64,000 bases of DNA from Agelas oroides (lineage: Eukaryota; Porifera; Demospongiae; Agelasida; Agelasidae): NCBI GenBank assembly GCA_949130485.1, contig OX422184.1, positions 15,536,405 through 15,600,404 on the forward strand, given 5' to 3'. A model generated the notes under the pieces. That model ran no database searches, was not told where the DNA came from, and saw only the letters and a program-made list of their open reading frames with translations. Positions 32,895-44,025 of the stretch are shown piece by piece. Numbering within the stretch: position 1 is the stretch's first letter; each line of letters starts with the position of its first letter. The position numbers and the translations under genes are program-made.

Positions 32895-33215
32895 GGTAGC
32901 AGCGTGGTGAGAGTGGTGGTACAAGCTGTGGTGAGAGTGGTGGTGCAAGTTGTGGTGAGAGTGGTGATGCAAGCTGTGGTGAGAGTGGTCGTGCAAGCTG
33001 TGGTGAGAGTGGTCGTGCAAGCTGTGGTGAGAGTGGTGGTGCAGGCTGTGGTGAGAGTGGTGGTGCAAGCTGTGGTGAGAGTGGTGGTGCAAGCTGTGGT
33101 GAGAGTGGTCGTGCAAGCTGTGGTGAGAGTGGTCGTGCAAGCTGTGGTGAGAGTGGTGGTGCAAGCTGTGGTGAGAGTGGTGGTGCAAGCTGTGGTGAGA
33201 GTGGTCGTGCAAGCT
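32895..33215. repeat. 24-bp tandem repeat, about 13 units
   Basis: Unit GTGGTGAGAGTGGTGGTGCA plus AGCT, with GGT/CGT variation at one codon-like position. All six frames are open because 24 is a multiple of 3: the antisense frames read histidine-rich (SLHDHSHH) or proline-rich, and the plus frame reads VVRVVVQA. No ATG, promoter or conserved flank selects one of them. Confidence 0.85.
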
Positions 33216-33338
33216 GTGGTGGGAGTAGTGGAGCAAGCTGTAGTGGGAGTGGCGGTGAAAGTGAGGGTGGTTTACAGCAACTGCACATGCTCAAAGTAAA
33301 GCATGATGTGGACAAGCGTATATGCTGCAAAAACAAGT

Positions 33339-34066
33339 GGGCGTCTCTAATCGCTGGACTGGAATATGGACTGGAACGGTGGAATGGAAAATGGAATGGA
33401 ACAGTGAATGTACACAATTATAGTTAACTCATGTAGCTGGCACTGTTCTTCAAGGTTGAGCTAGCTACTATGTGCTCTTATCTTACTGCAGAGGCTGTAT
33501 GAGCAAGTCCAGTGTTGCTAGCATTCTTCCTTGTCTGGTATCATGATGTCACGGTCAGAACACGGGTCCCTGGAGACTAGCTACAGTACCATGCATAGGA
33601 GCCATGCTTATTACTGTTAAGGAAGGCTGCTACTAAGATTGTAGACTTAGAATGACCGAGGATCAAGTTGCACAGATGAAGACCGAAGCGAAAAAATTGA
33701 GGATCAAGCACTAGTTTCTGCCATCATATTTTTTGTCCACGAAGACAATTCCATAACTATAGTCTTGTGAAGCCAGACTTGTACTCACGTGAGAGTCTGA
33801 CTTAATTTGCAAGACTACAATAACACCTGATGGATGAGCTAGTGACAGTACCATGCTTGGATATAGAAGCATGACAGTGGGCAATGCAGTATATACTTGC
33901 TCATAAAGCGGTGAGATAACAGCCCTAGAAATACATTAGATAGTTCAACCTGGATTGAGCAGTGCCAGTTACATGACTTAGCTGCAACTTTTTACATTCA
34001 CTGTTCCATTCCATTTTCCATTCCATCGTTCCATTCCATATTCCAGTCCAGCAATTAGAGACACCC
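33339..34066. mobile_element. Mutator-like element copy 1 (728 bp), TIR ~70 bp, 10-bp TSD
   Basis: TIRs begin GGGYGTCTCTAATCGCTGG and carry TGGAATGGAACGATGG-type repeats. The 10-bp TSD AAAAACAAGT is exact (33329-33338 and 34067-34076). The other arm of the surrounding inverted repeat has the uninterrupted site at 35837-35846. The interior resembles 53896-54915. On the minus strand, decayed coding remnants can be read, but no intact frame. Confidence 0.9.
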
Positions 34067-34404
34067 AAAAACAAGTCGGTTGTTTTAACCACAGAGTGGT
34101 TACCATGTTTGCAGACAAGCTGAAGAGACAGTGATTATGAGAGGTTTGCTTTTGGTATTTGAGACTAATTGCATATAAGGCAACCCAATTGGCAGCTGCC
34201 CAGTTCATCTTTACAACCACAATACACTGACAACCCTCAGAACATCTGTGAAGGAGTCATTACAAATGCACTTCAAAATGGCAGTAAGGAACTTTGCTCT
34301 TAATGTAGCCAGGTGAGTATGGAGCATTATTAGTGCCAAAATTGCTCGATACGGTATAGACAATACGAAGGCGATGTCTCACACGCAACGCGAACGGTCA
34401 ATGT

Positions 34405-34535
34405 CATTCGCAAGGCGGTCTCCACCATTCGGAAGGCGGTTTATATCGTTCGGAAGGCGGTTTATATCGTTCGGAAGGCGGTCTATGTCATTTGGAAGGC
34501 GGTCTATATCGCGTTGTTCGGAAGGCGATATCGTT
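34405..34535. repeat. 21-bp minisatellite TTCGGAAGGCGGTTTATATCG
   Basis: About six units here. The reverse copy in the other arm (35500-35625) has about five, so the arms have diverged in copy number. The open frames with SFGRR repeats come from this array and are not supported as genes. Confidence 0.8.
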
Positions 34536-34622
34536 CAAGGTTCATATGGTGATCTACGCAATTGCCATATCTATATCTACTGGTTCTGTCACTCATGTCC
34601 GGAGACGCCAACAGCAATCCCA

Positions 34623-34785
34623 TTCTCGCAAGCCACACCCTTCGCAGAGAGAGGAAGGGTCTGGTCACGCTGCAACCATCGAGTTGTCGCCACGACAGAA
34701 ACTTGATGTGACCAATCAGATCCGCGCTCTTCGAAGATCGCACCAGACTCTTCCTCTCTCTGCGAAGGGTGTGGCTTGCAAGACT
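34623..34785. mobile_element. truncated TAGTCT-family hairpin
   Basis: TCTCGCAAGCCACACCCTTC at the left pairs with GAAGGGTGTGGCTTGCAAGA at the right. Tips resemble the element at 29246-29440 but the left tip is cut short and no TSD is visible. Confidence 0.6.
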
Positions 34786-35427
34786 AGAGCGTTTGCATGT
34801 GACGTCATTACCTTCGAGATTACGAAGGAAAACAGAAATCAGCCGCCATTTTGGTGTACAACGAGATAGGAGTAGCCTCGTCCCCAGGCTCTCTCCTCAA
34901 AAACGGGGGGAGGAGAGAGCCTGGTAACATCCGTGGGAAAGGCTGTCGACTTCCGGCGCGTCATCATTCATGTGATCATAGCAGGACGCTCCCACTTTAG
35001 TAGTAATTGTCATGTGATTTAATAAACTACCTTGCAATATCGGTACTGTATCTGGTAGCAGCGCAAGCTATTTACAATTTCGCTCTTCGTCCTCGGGCCA
35101 TCCGCAGCTCTGTTGAGTTCCGTAACGCTGTAAACTCGGAGCTGCGAAGTATAGTGAGCGAGCCGGTCCCGCAAACCAACTACAGTGAACTTCGATCTTA
35201 GACTCTCTGGACTTGCGTCCCTTCCGCACATCCAAAAACTGTTTTTCACCAACTTTTGAGGTGTAGTCGGCGCTTACCAGTTCATTTCGAATTGACAATT
35301 TTTGCTGAGTGGACAAAATGTCACGTGTACACGCATATACTGCCAATAACATACTGTACAAGTTGTACACCAAGATGGCGGTTTATTTCTAGTATACGGA
35401 ACTATGATCACGCGATGAAGACGCTCG
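34786..35427. mobile_element. AGAGCG element, long copy (642 bp)
   Basis: Ends match the satellite-inserted element at 3138-3455 in the opposite orientation (AGAGCGTTTGCATGTGACGT at left; TAGTATACGGAAC then GACGCTC at right). It contains about 320 bp more, including a TAGCCTCG-family hairpin at 34874-34925. No ORF of note. Confidence 0.65.
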
Positions 35428-35929
35428 GGAATGCTGTTGGCGTCTCTGGACATGAGTGACAGAACTAGTAGATGTAGATATGGCGATTGCGTAGATCGCC
35501 ATATGATCCTTGAACGATATCGCCTTCCGAACGACGCGATATAGACCGCCTTCCAAACGATATAGACCGCCTTCCGAACGATATAAACCGCCTTCCGAAT
35601 GGTGGAGACCGCCTTCCGAATGGCATTGACCGTTCGCGTTGCGTGTGAGACATCGCCTTCGTATTGTCTATACCATATCGAGCAATTTTGGCACTAATAA
35701 TGCTCCATAGTTAAGATGAACTGGGCAGCTGCCAATTGGGTTGCCTTATATGCAATTAGTCTCTAATACCCCTCATAACCACTGTCTCTTCAGCTTGTCT
35801 GCAACCATGGTAACCACTCTGTGGTTAAAACAACCAACTTGTTTTTGCAGTATATTATACTATATTCATTGCAAAAACTACCATGAGGCTTCCACAAAGT
35901 CATCATGATCAGCTCTTTCCGTATGCACT

Positions 35930-36360
35930 GTACAGATGTTTGCAGCTCTGAAAAGCATTGTGAAGGCATTTAAATTTACACAGGTTCATGATGTTTATGT
36001 CTGTAAGTGTCTGGAGTATCCTATATATAGCTGTGTTTCTGCTCCAAGTGCTCGATGGTCATTACATCACTCCTTACAAGGGCAACATTTGGCTTCATAT
36101 TTGGGACTCCACTGTCAGTGTTTTCTCTCTTTGCCTTTACGTACACTACTCTGTGTTACATACACATGATATAATTCATGGAAATTGTAGGGGTAATTTA
36201 CATTTCACCATGGACGAAGGTTGATCAGAAACGGATCATTTGACTCTAGAATTACAAGACCCTACACCACACTGAATATGGAAGTATTGAAGAACAGAAA
36301 ACCACTGCTTGCTAATGATGAAGACAACTGCCTTCAAGATATTTCAAAACCAAGACCTTC
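35930..36360 (+). other. possible exon of a membrane protein, unresolved
   Basis: The frame at about 35988-36224 reads two hydrophobic stretches (SVWSILYIAVFLLQVLDG and DSTVSVFSLCLYVHYSVL) separated by HYITPYKGN. A second open piece at 36280-36363 reads NRKPLLANDEDNC, like an acidic dileucine tail. No consistent splice model or family emerged. Confidence 0.2.
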
Positions 36361-36430
36361 CTAGCCTCATTCCCAGGCCGCTCCCAGCACGATAAAATCT
36401 AGGAGTAGCCTAGGAACAAGGCTAGACCTA
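36361..36430. mobile_element. TAGCCTCG-family hairpin, imperfect
   Basis: TAGCCTCATTCCCAGGCC at left and GGAACAAGGCTA at right. Flanks GACCTTCC and GACCTATCC look like a TSD with one base inserted. Confidence 0.6.
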
Positions 36431-36649
36431 TCCTCCATGTGGGAATAGTCAACAATGTAGGGCTTTAGCACATGACAGTGATCATGTGTTCATATAGCTA
36501 TGATTATATGATAACATTCTACTGTTTACTGACAACAGTTTATAGTTACCGTTGACCATGTAAGGAGATGTATAAGGCTGTGTTTCTAGGCAGTATGCAA
36601 CACTACAGGCAAGTGAGGGCATAAATTTAAAGTGATTTTAGTGGCAAAA

Positions 36650-36815
36650 AGGTCAGTCCAGTAGCCCAGTCCAGTTGTCCAGTCCTGTAGTCCAGTCCAG
36701 TGATTAGAGACACCCCTAAAATTGATTTCCAGCTCTGTCCTAACCAGGCACCCCATCAAGGTACGCAGCTACTCTTCTGTACATAGTCCAGTCCAGTGAA
36801 TAGAGACACCCCAAG
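36650..36815. repeat. two orphan Mutator-like TIR ends
   Basis: GTCCAGTCCAGTGATTAGAG followed by ACACCCC occurs at 36695-36720 and again, slightly changed, near 36787-36813, preceded by reiterated CAGTCC words. Matches the right TIR tip of 33339-34066. Confidence 0.6.
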
Positions 36816-38626
36816 TTTAGTGTAAGACAACTGGAACAACTGGAACAACTACTTCAAACTTGGGACGCTGTAAAACGTGGAATACATGCAGAATAACGGA
36901 ATAACTTTGATTGATTGAATGAAAATTGCCGACATTGCACGTGGAACTGCCATCCAGCTAGGGCTCTGCTACTGCTCTTTGTATCTGAAGTTGCAGAGGA
37001 GCTACAAACACTGGGTAAGCCTTGTGGGAGACCTCGATGGTTGCAAAGCCTTGTATGAGTTAAGGTGACGGTGAAGTCTTTCGGCGTAAGTTAACGAAAA
37101 CATAAACATGGGTTACAGTCAGGACCAGGGTTACTCCTAGTTTCAGGGTTAGGGTTTGCTTTAGGGCAATCTTGCTTTGCCTAATTTTAAAAAGGGTTTT
37201 AGCGGCTCATTAATATATTCATGAACCCAAAATTGCCACTCGATGGACGCATCTACACACTCACTGTAGGTAGCGTCCTAACCACCAATGTATCTCAAAT
37301 CAATCTATGCCAGCTTTTGTTCAGAGCTACTCTCAAAGTCAGGCTATAGACTCATGTTTGTCACTACTCTTGGAATGGACAACTTTGACTGCACCAAAAT
37401 GAATGCACATTTCCAAAAATTCACAGCTTGTCTATGGGAGGGGCTCATTCACAAGTGGAAGCAAGCATTACTAGCCCCACCTCTCCCCTTATGTCGCTAA
37501 ACAACTCACGGCTCTGTTCCACACACAACAACCATTCAGCTCCCTTGGGTACCAGAGCGTAGCACCAACGATAAATTGCGTATTCTAGTTAAAGCCCAGC
37601 CCAGCACTCGAAGCACCTGGCCACGGTCACCAACTAGGCTAGGCATACGGCCGCGAGACCTGGGCCTACTCAACAAATACAGTCTTGGCTACTGTGGCCT
37701 TTCTGCTGCTTCTAGACACAAGCTTGCTTTCACAAGCAGGCATTACACACTACTCATAGCTACTGACACTACAGCACTACTAAACTCCTCTCTTTTTTAA
37801 AATTTTTTTTTTTTTTAAGTCGATCTAAGCTTATCTTCAAAGTTCCGACCAGTTTCCGCCAGGCCACATCTTAACTAACTTAATTATAAACTGATTATTG
37901 GCTGGCAGGAAATGGGGAAAATCCCCAATTATACGGACAGTGAACGGATGAAGACGCCCAAAACCGACTATTCGCTACAATTTTAACAAGACAAAGAAGT
38001 CTATCAGCTTGGATTCCAGGTTTGTTGACCTTGAAAATGCAGGATTCCCTGCCACCTTAAAAAGGACTGTAGGCAGGCTACAATAAAAAGATTGTGCATT
38101 GTAGTTTGACTTACAAAGCGGGGTCCGTTCCCAAGGCTTGAAACTGCCTCCGTTAGCCTGACTTTACGAATGGAAGTCATTTTGTCACTCTCAATATTCG
38201 TGCACCTAGCATGCATGGGCTGCAAGTGAGTGGATGGCGATCTGAGCACGGGATACACGCAGCGGTTTCTCAGGCTGCGCGTTTACTGGCTTTAGCCGTT
38301 TTGCAATCCGATTGTCCTTCACATCAGTGCCTAGTTTTCGTATCAACAACTATGATCCACTTCCGCTCGTCCTCTTCTCACTGGATAGCACGGCGCTAAT
38401 TTTAGCGGCAGGCCTAGCTTTAGGGCAACAGTCGAGGTCTTCAACAAAGTTTTTAGCATTTGTAGTCCATCTACTACTCACAGTAGTGTTCAACACGTGC
38501 GATGTCGGTAATTACAAAGCAATTCATTTCCGGTCAATCAAAGTTATTCCGCTATTCCGTTATTCAGTATTCCGCGTTTTACAGCGCCCCTTCAAACTTG
38601 CTAATTGCTTGCAACATGGCCAGAAC
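36816..38626. other. intergenic; short unassigned ORFs
   Basis: An ATG-started frame at 37288-37500 (MYLKSIYASFCSEL...) and an open frame at 37576-37800 sit next to each other upstream of a T-rich tract and could be debris of a mobile element; no motif recognised. A TTAGGG-like stretch (GGGTTAGGGTTTGC) lies near 37148. The frame at 38312-38629 lacks an ATG and any family likeness. Confidence 0.3.
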
Positions 38627-38953
38627 TAGTCTCGTGACCAGCCGGAAACAACCTACGGAAAATCCGTCTGGTAACATTGGGCGCCTTTCTTGGGCTTTTG
38701 CACACGTCAGCAGGGTTTGAACACGGCCGGCGCTGACCATATATGGACGTTCTCACCTCTACATGGCTTCAATTATCACCAATTAGCATCCGCACAAGCG
38801 CTAGGGCGCTAGTGGGCCGCCCGAGTAATTGGAAATGCTACAATTTGATTGGCACGTTCAAATAACTCCGTCGTAAGTAGAAAAGCCCCAGAATCGAGCC
38901 CAACGTTAGCAGACGGATTTTCCATAGGTTGTTTCCGGCTGGTCACGAGACTA
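38627..38953. mobile_element. TAGTCTCG-family element, 9-bp TSD (327 bp)
   Basis: Inverted ends TAGTCTCGTGACCAGCCGGA and its complement continue for about 45 bp. Exact 9-bp TSD GGCCAGAAC at 38618-38626 and 38954-38962. No ORF. Mutator-like by TSD length. Confidence 0.9.
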
Positions 38954-38962
38954 GGCCAGAAC

Positions 38963-41267
38963 AGTAGTACATCGAAAAATGCGCATGCGTGGAAACCTTG
39001 AACTTTGAACTTTGAGCTTTGCCAGCTAGACGTACCGAGTGTGGCGGTGGGACAGGAGACTACTTTCACCAGTATCTTGCGATCTCAGAGTGGTTATCCG
39101 CCCCAGTAAGCGACAGGAGGCCAAGGAAAGGGGCGGCATTTGAAAGGTAAAGCATGAATCATCTGTTTATATATAGTCAAGCCAGCTGTTCCCTTTGAAG
39201 CCAAACTATGGGCTATTTCTAAATGAGGTATCGACTAGTTAATTTGTCCCAAGGAAAGTTGCAGCTGATTTCAGTCTCAGGGTGGCTTCTGCGCATTGCG
39301 AACACCTGTCCTAGTAATAACAAGGACCACTCAGATGAGACATGCACTGCTGCAGCATGGTTAACCATGGTACTTCAATAACCAACCCTCATCCTAGATC
39401 CTTGGGCTGTGACCTCGCATTCAGAAAGTTATAGACCTTTTTCCTAAATATATTGGTACGCACACTAAGGTGATGCAGATTGTATGTGACAGAACACTCC
39501 ACCAAAAAATCTGAACTGTAAAGAAAGTCTAGAGTCATTCTCTGGTGTTTATCACTCATATAATATGAGATTTTGTTGTTGTGACCAAAAATTTGTTATT
39601 TTAGTTGCATCAGTGAACAGTTGAAATGTGCAGAGATACTTTTGTGAGTTGGGAGAATTCTTGTATTCCCTAGAGCACTGTAGCTAGAGGCTGTAAATGA
39701 ATATTTGTAGTGCATGCTGTGTGGATTTTGCATTCCCTAAAACATCCGTGCCTTGGGAGTTTGGAAGATGTTACTAAGCAACATTTGTCACTAACTCACA
39801 GTAGCTAGCATCTTATTCACTTGCACAACTGAAATGGCATCCTTTGGGTGATTTACTGCAAACAGACCTGAACTCAATTTGAAGTAGTTTTAGTTTGACA
39901 ATGTGAACAGAACGAAGAAAAGCTGATTCAGACTCTCCATCAACCAATTTGAAATTACAAAGTAAGAAAAAGCATGAATTGAAAGCACTTTCAAAGCCCA
40001 CTCTAAGAAGAAATTATGTTAATTTAACATAAAAAGCTAGCCCATTCACTACTTGTCCCAGGGGGTGTAAGTCCACAGGCTGTCTGTCCCAGGTTAGGGT
40101 CTGCTTTGGTTGGACTGAGCCATCTGTAGCTGGGTAGTAAAGCAGTGAATGCCACAGAAAATTCACTGTTGTCTGTCCCAGGCGTTAAATAGAAAGATGT
40201 CATCAACAGGGGGTGTACTCCTATTTAATAAAAAGCCCAAACTATAGACATTGATCCATGTATTTGCAGTTGGGAGAATTGCTATAGCCAAGGACAGCAG
40301 CATGCAGCCATATGCTTTTTACTCATAGGGTGAACCCTAGTGTCACGTAGCTAGACTTTCCGGCAAAAGTCTGGCTACATGAGTTGTAACAGCGAGGGTA
40401 GCTGGTGCCATAATTTGAGATCCCATATATTCCAATTGATCCGCCTCCCCCTGTTCCAGTATGTCACAATTAGAGGTTTCTTAAGCATGATTGACGAATT
40501 GATGTTACTGTGCCGTTTTAGCATTGTTAGCAACTTGATGACTAACCAAGGTACACAGTATCAAAGCTTGCTATATAGCAAATTGTTTCTAAGTAAGGAA
40601 CGCAACAACATCAAATGTACTACAACTCCCAGACAGGTCTCATCAAAAGGGCTTGTCTGTACTTGAGGTATTTCATTCCCTCTTTTGACTGATACAGCGG
40701 CCAATTATCGATGACACAACTCTTACTTATACACATGTATCTTTTGGATTTTCAGAACCCCACTAAAACATTCACTAGAAAAATTCATGAAGATACAAAA
40801 CCCAAGCCTCCCCCATTTTACGTTCTTCTGTTTGTGTCCAGTATAATACATTGGAGCAGAAAAGCGCCAAAAAATTGGGGAAGGGCTGGGAACACTTATC
40901 ACATGAATGACATCAGGTGAACGCGAGGTAGACGTAGAGGGGGAGGGGTCCACATTCAAATAGCATACTAGACATCATTGAGCACTCCATCAATAGGCAG
41001 GACACCAGACATTCAAGAGATCGACAGTACTCAGCTTGATGCTCTCTCTCAAATATAAACTTGTAGTTGAGCATCTCCCCCCCTACGTCCACCTCCTGTC
41101 ACGTCATGTGATAAGTGTTCCGAGGCCTACTGCCTCTCATGACTCATTTAACCTGATACTTTAATCCATTCCTGGCTGACAAGTTGGTTTGGGTTCTAAG
41201 CAGATGTATGTTGGCCAGGAATGCTGACTACTGCAAGTTTGTTAATCAGTTGGGATAGTTAGGGTCT
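38963..41267. other. intergenic with a dispersed repeat at 40780-41130
   Basis: 39050-39150 is GC-richer and ends AAAG|GTAAAG, which could be a non-coding first exon. 40877-41030 matches the reverse of 25938-26060 (around GGGAACACTTATCACATGAA), so an unnamed repeat family occurs twice. Otherwise nothing recognised. Confidence 0.35.
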
Positions 41268-41510
41268 AGTCTTGTGCCCAGACCAATCCCTCTCACGAGG
41301 AAAGGGTCTGATGACACAAGACTGAATCCTTGGGCTTGCACAAGCGTTGAAGCCTTGTAATAATTACAAGGCTTCAATGCTCAATGCTTCTGCAAGCCCA
41401 AGGATTCACTTCTGGAGCTAGCCAAAGGATTTGGACTTGTAACACCAGACCCTTCTCGTTGTGTGAGCTGGGTTGGGTGTGAGCTGGGTTGGGTCTGGGC
41501 ATGAGACTAG
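41268..41510. mobile_element. TAGTCTTG-family element with strong central palindrome
   Basis: Tips TAGTCTTGTGCCCAGACC and GGTCTGGGCATGAGACTA are inverted. The centre (41325-41408) folds back from GAATCCTTGGGCTTGCA to its complement. No clear TSD at these limits. Confidence 0.6.
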
Positions 41511-42659
41511 GAATCTGTTCATTGTGGCTGTGAGTGCACTTGAGTGGGAGACTAAAAACACTGGATCCGAGATGCAAGGACTGGTGACCCAAGGAACAGA
41601 GGACCAGGGACTCAAGGATCCAGAGTCTTGAGGACCATGTTGCGCTGCAGCAGCCAGCTATAGCAAGGATACAACCACACAATCTCTGCCAATGCTACAA
41701 GCCCAAACTCATGGCTACATTTTGTACATCGTCATTATGTGCACTGAAGGCATTGCTTATAACAAACAATGCTATTTCAAACTATCCTCTGACTCTTTGA
41801 TCTCAGAGATAGTCTACTGTTAGTCCTGCAAAGGTAGCGGAGTTGAACACACAAAGTGAGAGATACTCTGACCTGTCTAGATGATTATGCATGTGACCTT
41901 TGACCCTGGGACCTCTGCACTTATAAGCAAGTCATGCTAATAGCCAAAATAGCGCAATCTGCTGTGAAGAGCATCTCTTGCGTGTATAGCAACTATACAG
42001 TATACAACTAGGGTAGATGCTGGTATTATGAGTCAACAGCAATTATGGGTTAATGACTTTATCAAAATTGATAGATGTTGATACCTTGGCTAAACATATT
42101 GTCCTTTCTCACAGTCTAACATGAATGGTTGTACTATCTATTGTATTCACATTTTATTGTGGCTTAAATTTTGAGGCATTTTTCCGACACATTTTGATTA
42201 GCATGAAAAAATTGTACCACTGAAGAATCCAGGATATGATAGGCGAGGAAAACAGTTTCAGCACAACCTTCTACGTACGTTCAAAGTATGTGAATGGATT
42301 GTAAAATGCTGTTCAAAATGCAAACTACAAAATTTTAGCAGGTGTCTCATAATAGCCAGTACCATGTCTCATAATAGCTAGATTAAGGTGTATAACAATA
42401 GCAATAGCTAACTCTATAAAGCAGAATAGAACATCTCTTTTTACCACTGAATAGCATAGGCACATGACTTTAAATTCAGGCACTAAAAATTGAATGCCGC
42501 TATGCTTGTAGTTTTTATAACAGCTAAGACTCCTCGGGTCCTCGGGTCCTGGGTCCGGTGTTTGTAGTGTCCCACTTGAGGTGTGTTGTATATACTAAAA
42601 GCAGATGTTGGTTGCCAACCAAGTATAGTATTCATGGCTGAATGAATACATCACTGATG
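41511..42659. other. intergenic, nothing supported
   Basis: No ORF, RNA or repeat stands out beyond short low-complexity runs. Confidence 0.4.
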
Positions 42660-42805
42660 TCAAACTAAACCCACAAGGATATTTGGATGTTATGAGGCGA
42701 AAATAGAGGAAAGTGAAAAGGCCGGCAGCCACCGGGGAGTCGAACCCAGCAAAACCTCTGGCTTGAGCCGCCAGTGCTCTGCCACTGAGCTACGGCAACC
42801 GGACA
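42660..42805 (-). mobile_element. tRNA-derived SINE fragment
   Basis: On the minus strand a tRNA-like head carries an A box (TAGCTCAGTGG) and a B box (GGTTCGACTCC), followed by TTTTCACTTTCCTCTATTTT. The acceptor stem no longer pairs properly and the presumptive anticodon loop lacks U33, so a working tRNA gene is unlikely. The same head and body occur at 46570-46790. Confidence 0.65.
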
Positions 42806-42954
42806 AACACCAACCCTCACAATCCTCTGTATGTATACTGCACAGGTGGTACTGAATGCCTCAGTTGCGCACCTGGCAGTCACTCAGTATGTGCCGTCAG
42901 AACTCTGTTAGGGGTTAACCGGAAAATTCTCTCCATCAGGAAAGAACCCATGCT

Positions 42955-43190
42955 GAGTGATTTTCTCACTCTAAATGCTCAGAGCATCTTGCCTGACGAT
43001 GGAAGCATGAGGCAAGATTCCTTTATTTCCAGCATGAGGCAAGATGCTCTGAGCATAAACCCACAAGTGTTTGCCATTGTATATTAGGGCAGCTGCTGAG
43101 AGAAGCTTAGGCTCTCAGTCAATCTTCATTAGAACTGGAAAATTTTTGGAAGACCTAGGTACTGCTAGGTCTACATATCTACAATGAGTA
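42955..43190. repeat. dispersed repeat with GAGGCAAGATGCTCTGAGCA and ACCCACAAGTGTTT
   Basis: The first motif occurs in direct and inverted form at 42980-43060. The ACCCACAAGTGTTT block is followed by AAATTTTTGGAAG. The latter pair recurs at 46255-46370 and 47545-47680, so three copies of one family are present. Confidence 0.6.
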
Positions 43191-43944
43191 TAGTCTTGTA
43201 CCTAGCACAATGTAACTGCTGAAAATCTGTGGTTATAATATTACAAATATTTTCTTGCTGGCTACGAGACAAACGTGATGGACATATTTTTGTTCTCACT
43301 TTTACTGTTAAACTTTTCCATTACACTACTGTCAAACTTGAGTAGGTACAAAGCTAACTTCAAGTTAAAAGTTATCAGTAGATGTGGTAAGAATGTCCAT
43401 TTGTACAAAGCATACCAACATAGGGTTTTGCCTCTCCCTTTCTGAGAAATGTGTACTGAAATTCATCCAAGAACATGAAAACAAACATTGTTAATGTGGC
43501 ATGAAAGTTCAATACGTCTACTTTGCTCTTTAGCTTAAGCATACATTTAGACTCCAAAATGGCATTAGAATCATCTCTCAGAGATTGTAAAAATCAACAT
43601 TCCTGGAGGGACATGCCTCCGGAACCACCTAGTGATTTCTGCTTCACCATGTACCAGTCACTGTTTTACCCCCCCCCCCAATGTAAAATCCTATGTGAAA
43701 CCCTGCACATCAGTATGATATATGATGCCTGTCATTTTTGGCTCCTCCCTGTCCTTTTCATAAAAAGGTAAAATCTAAGGTGCATTTTTAGTTGGTATCA
43801 AAATACTTTCAAGCAATGCTCTTTGTCCTCACTTGCATTTCTTACTTGTAGCTCTATTGTGGTTTACATGAACTAAGTATTGTATCATAATCGCGAGGAA
43901 CCAATTGAGAATGGATGCTGTATCAGTATGATGAAGTGCGGAAA
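43191..43944. other. intergenic, nothing supported
   Basis: A C run lies at 43671-43679. No gene recognised. Confidence 0.4.
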
Positions 43945-44016
43945 TAGCCACATACCCAGGCTGCGTGGAAGGAGAAAGACGTCTTTCTCCTTCCACGCGG
44001 CCTGGGTATGAGGCTA
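43945..44016. mobile_element. 72-bp perfect-palindrome foldback element
   Basis: TAGCCACATACCCAGGC runs into an uninterrupted palindrome centred on AGACGTCT, with no loop, and ends GCCTGGGTATGAGGCTA. TSD GTGCGGAAA/GTGCAGAAA (43936-43944 and 44017-44025, one mismatch). Tip as in 5458-5530, but the arm sequence is entirely different. Confidence 0.8.
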
Positions 44017-44025
44017 GTGCAGAAA

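Larger units (their letters stand above)
33319..35860. repeat. large inverted repeat (arms ~430-550 bp) with loaded spacer
   Basis: Arm 1 is 33319-33338 plus 34067-34622, split by the element at 33339-34066. Arm 2 is 35428-35860 in reverse. Both share the block from TGCAAAAACAAGT to GTGTCTCACACGCAACGCG-like sequence, the 21-bp minisatellite and CATGTCCRGAGACGCCAACAGC. Arm 1 has about 105 bp (34229-34312, including ATG...CAG|GTGAGT) that arm 2 lacks. The spacer holds two further elements. Confidence 0.8.

Noticed and set aside
32715..33417. Histidine-rich, proline-rich and valine-rich ORFs over the 24-bp repeat
   Set aside because: Because 24 is divisible by three, every frame is open. The His-rich frame has only a TTG start, and none has a promoter or splice signals.
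34374..34706. SFGRR-repeat protein (and its reverse at 35465-35653)
   Set aside because: Product of a 21-bp minisatellite inside an inverted repeat; no start context or conservation beyond the repeat.
42721..42803. Functional tRNA gene on minus strand
   Set aside because: A and B boxes are good, but the acceptor stem mismatches and the anticodon loop lacks U33; the attached body is shared with another locus, so it is a SINE head.
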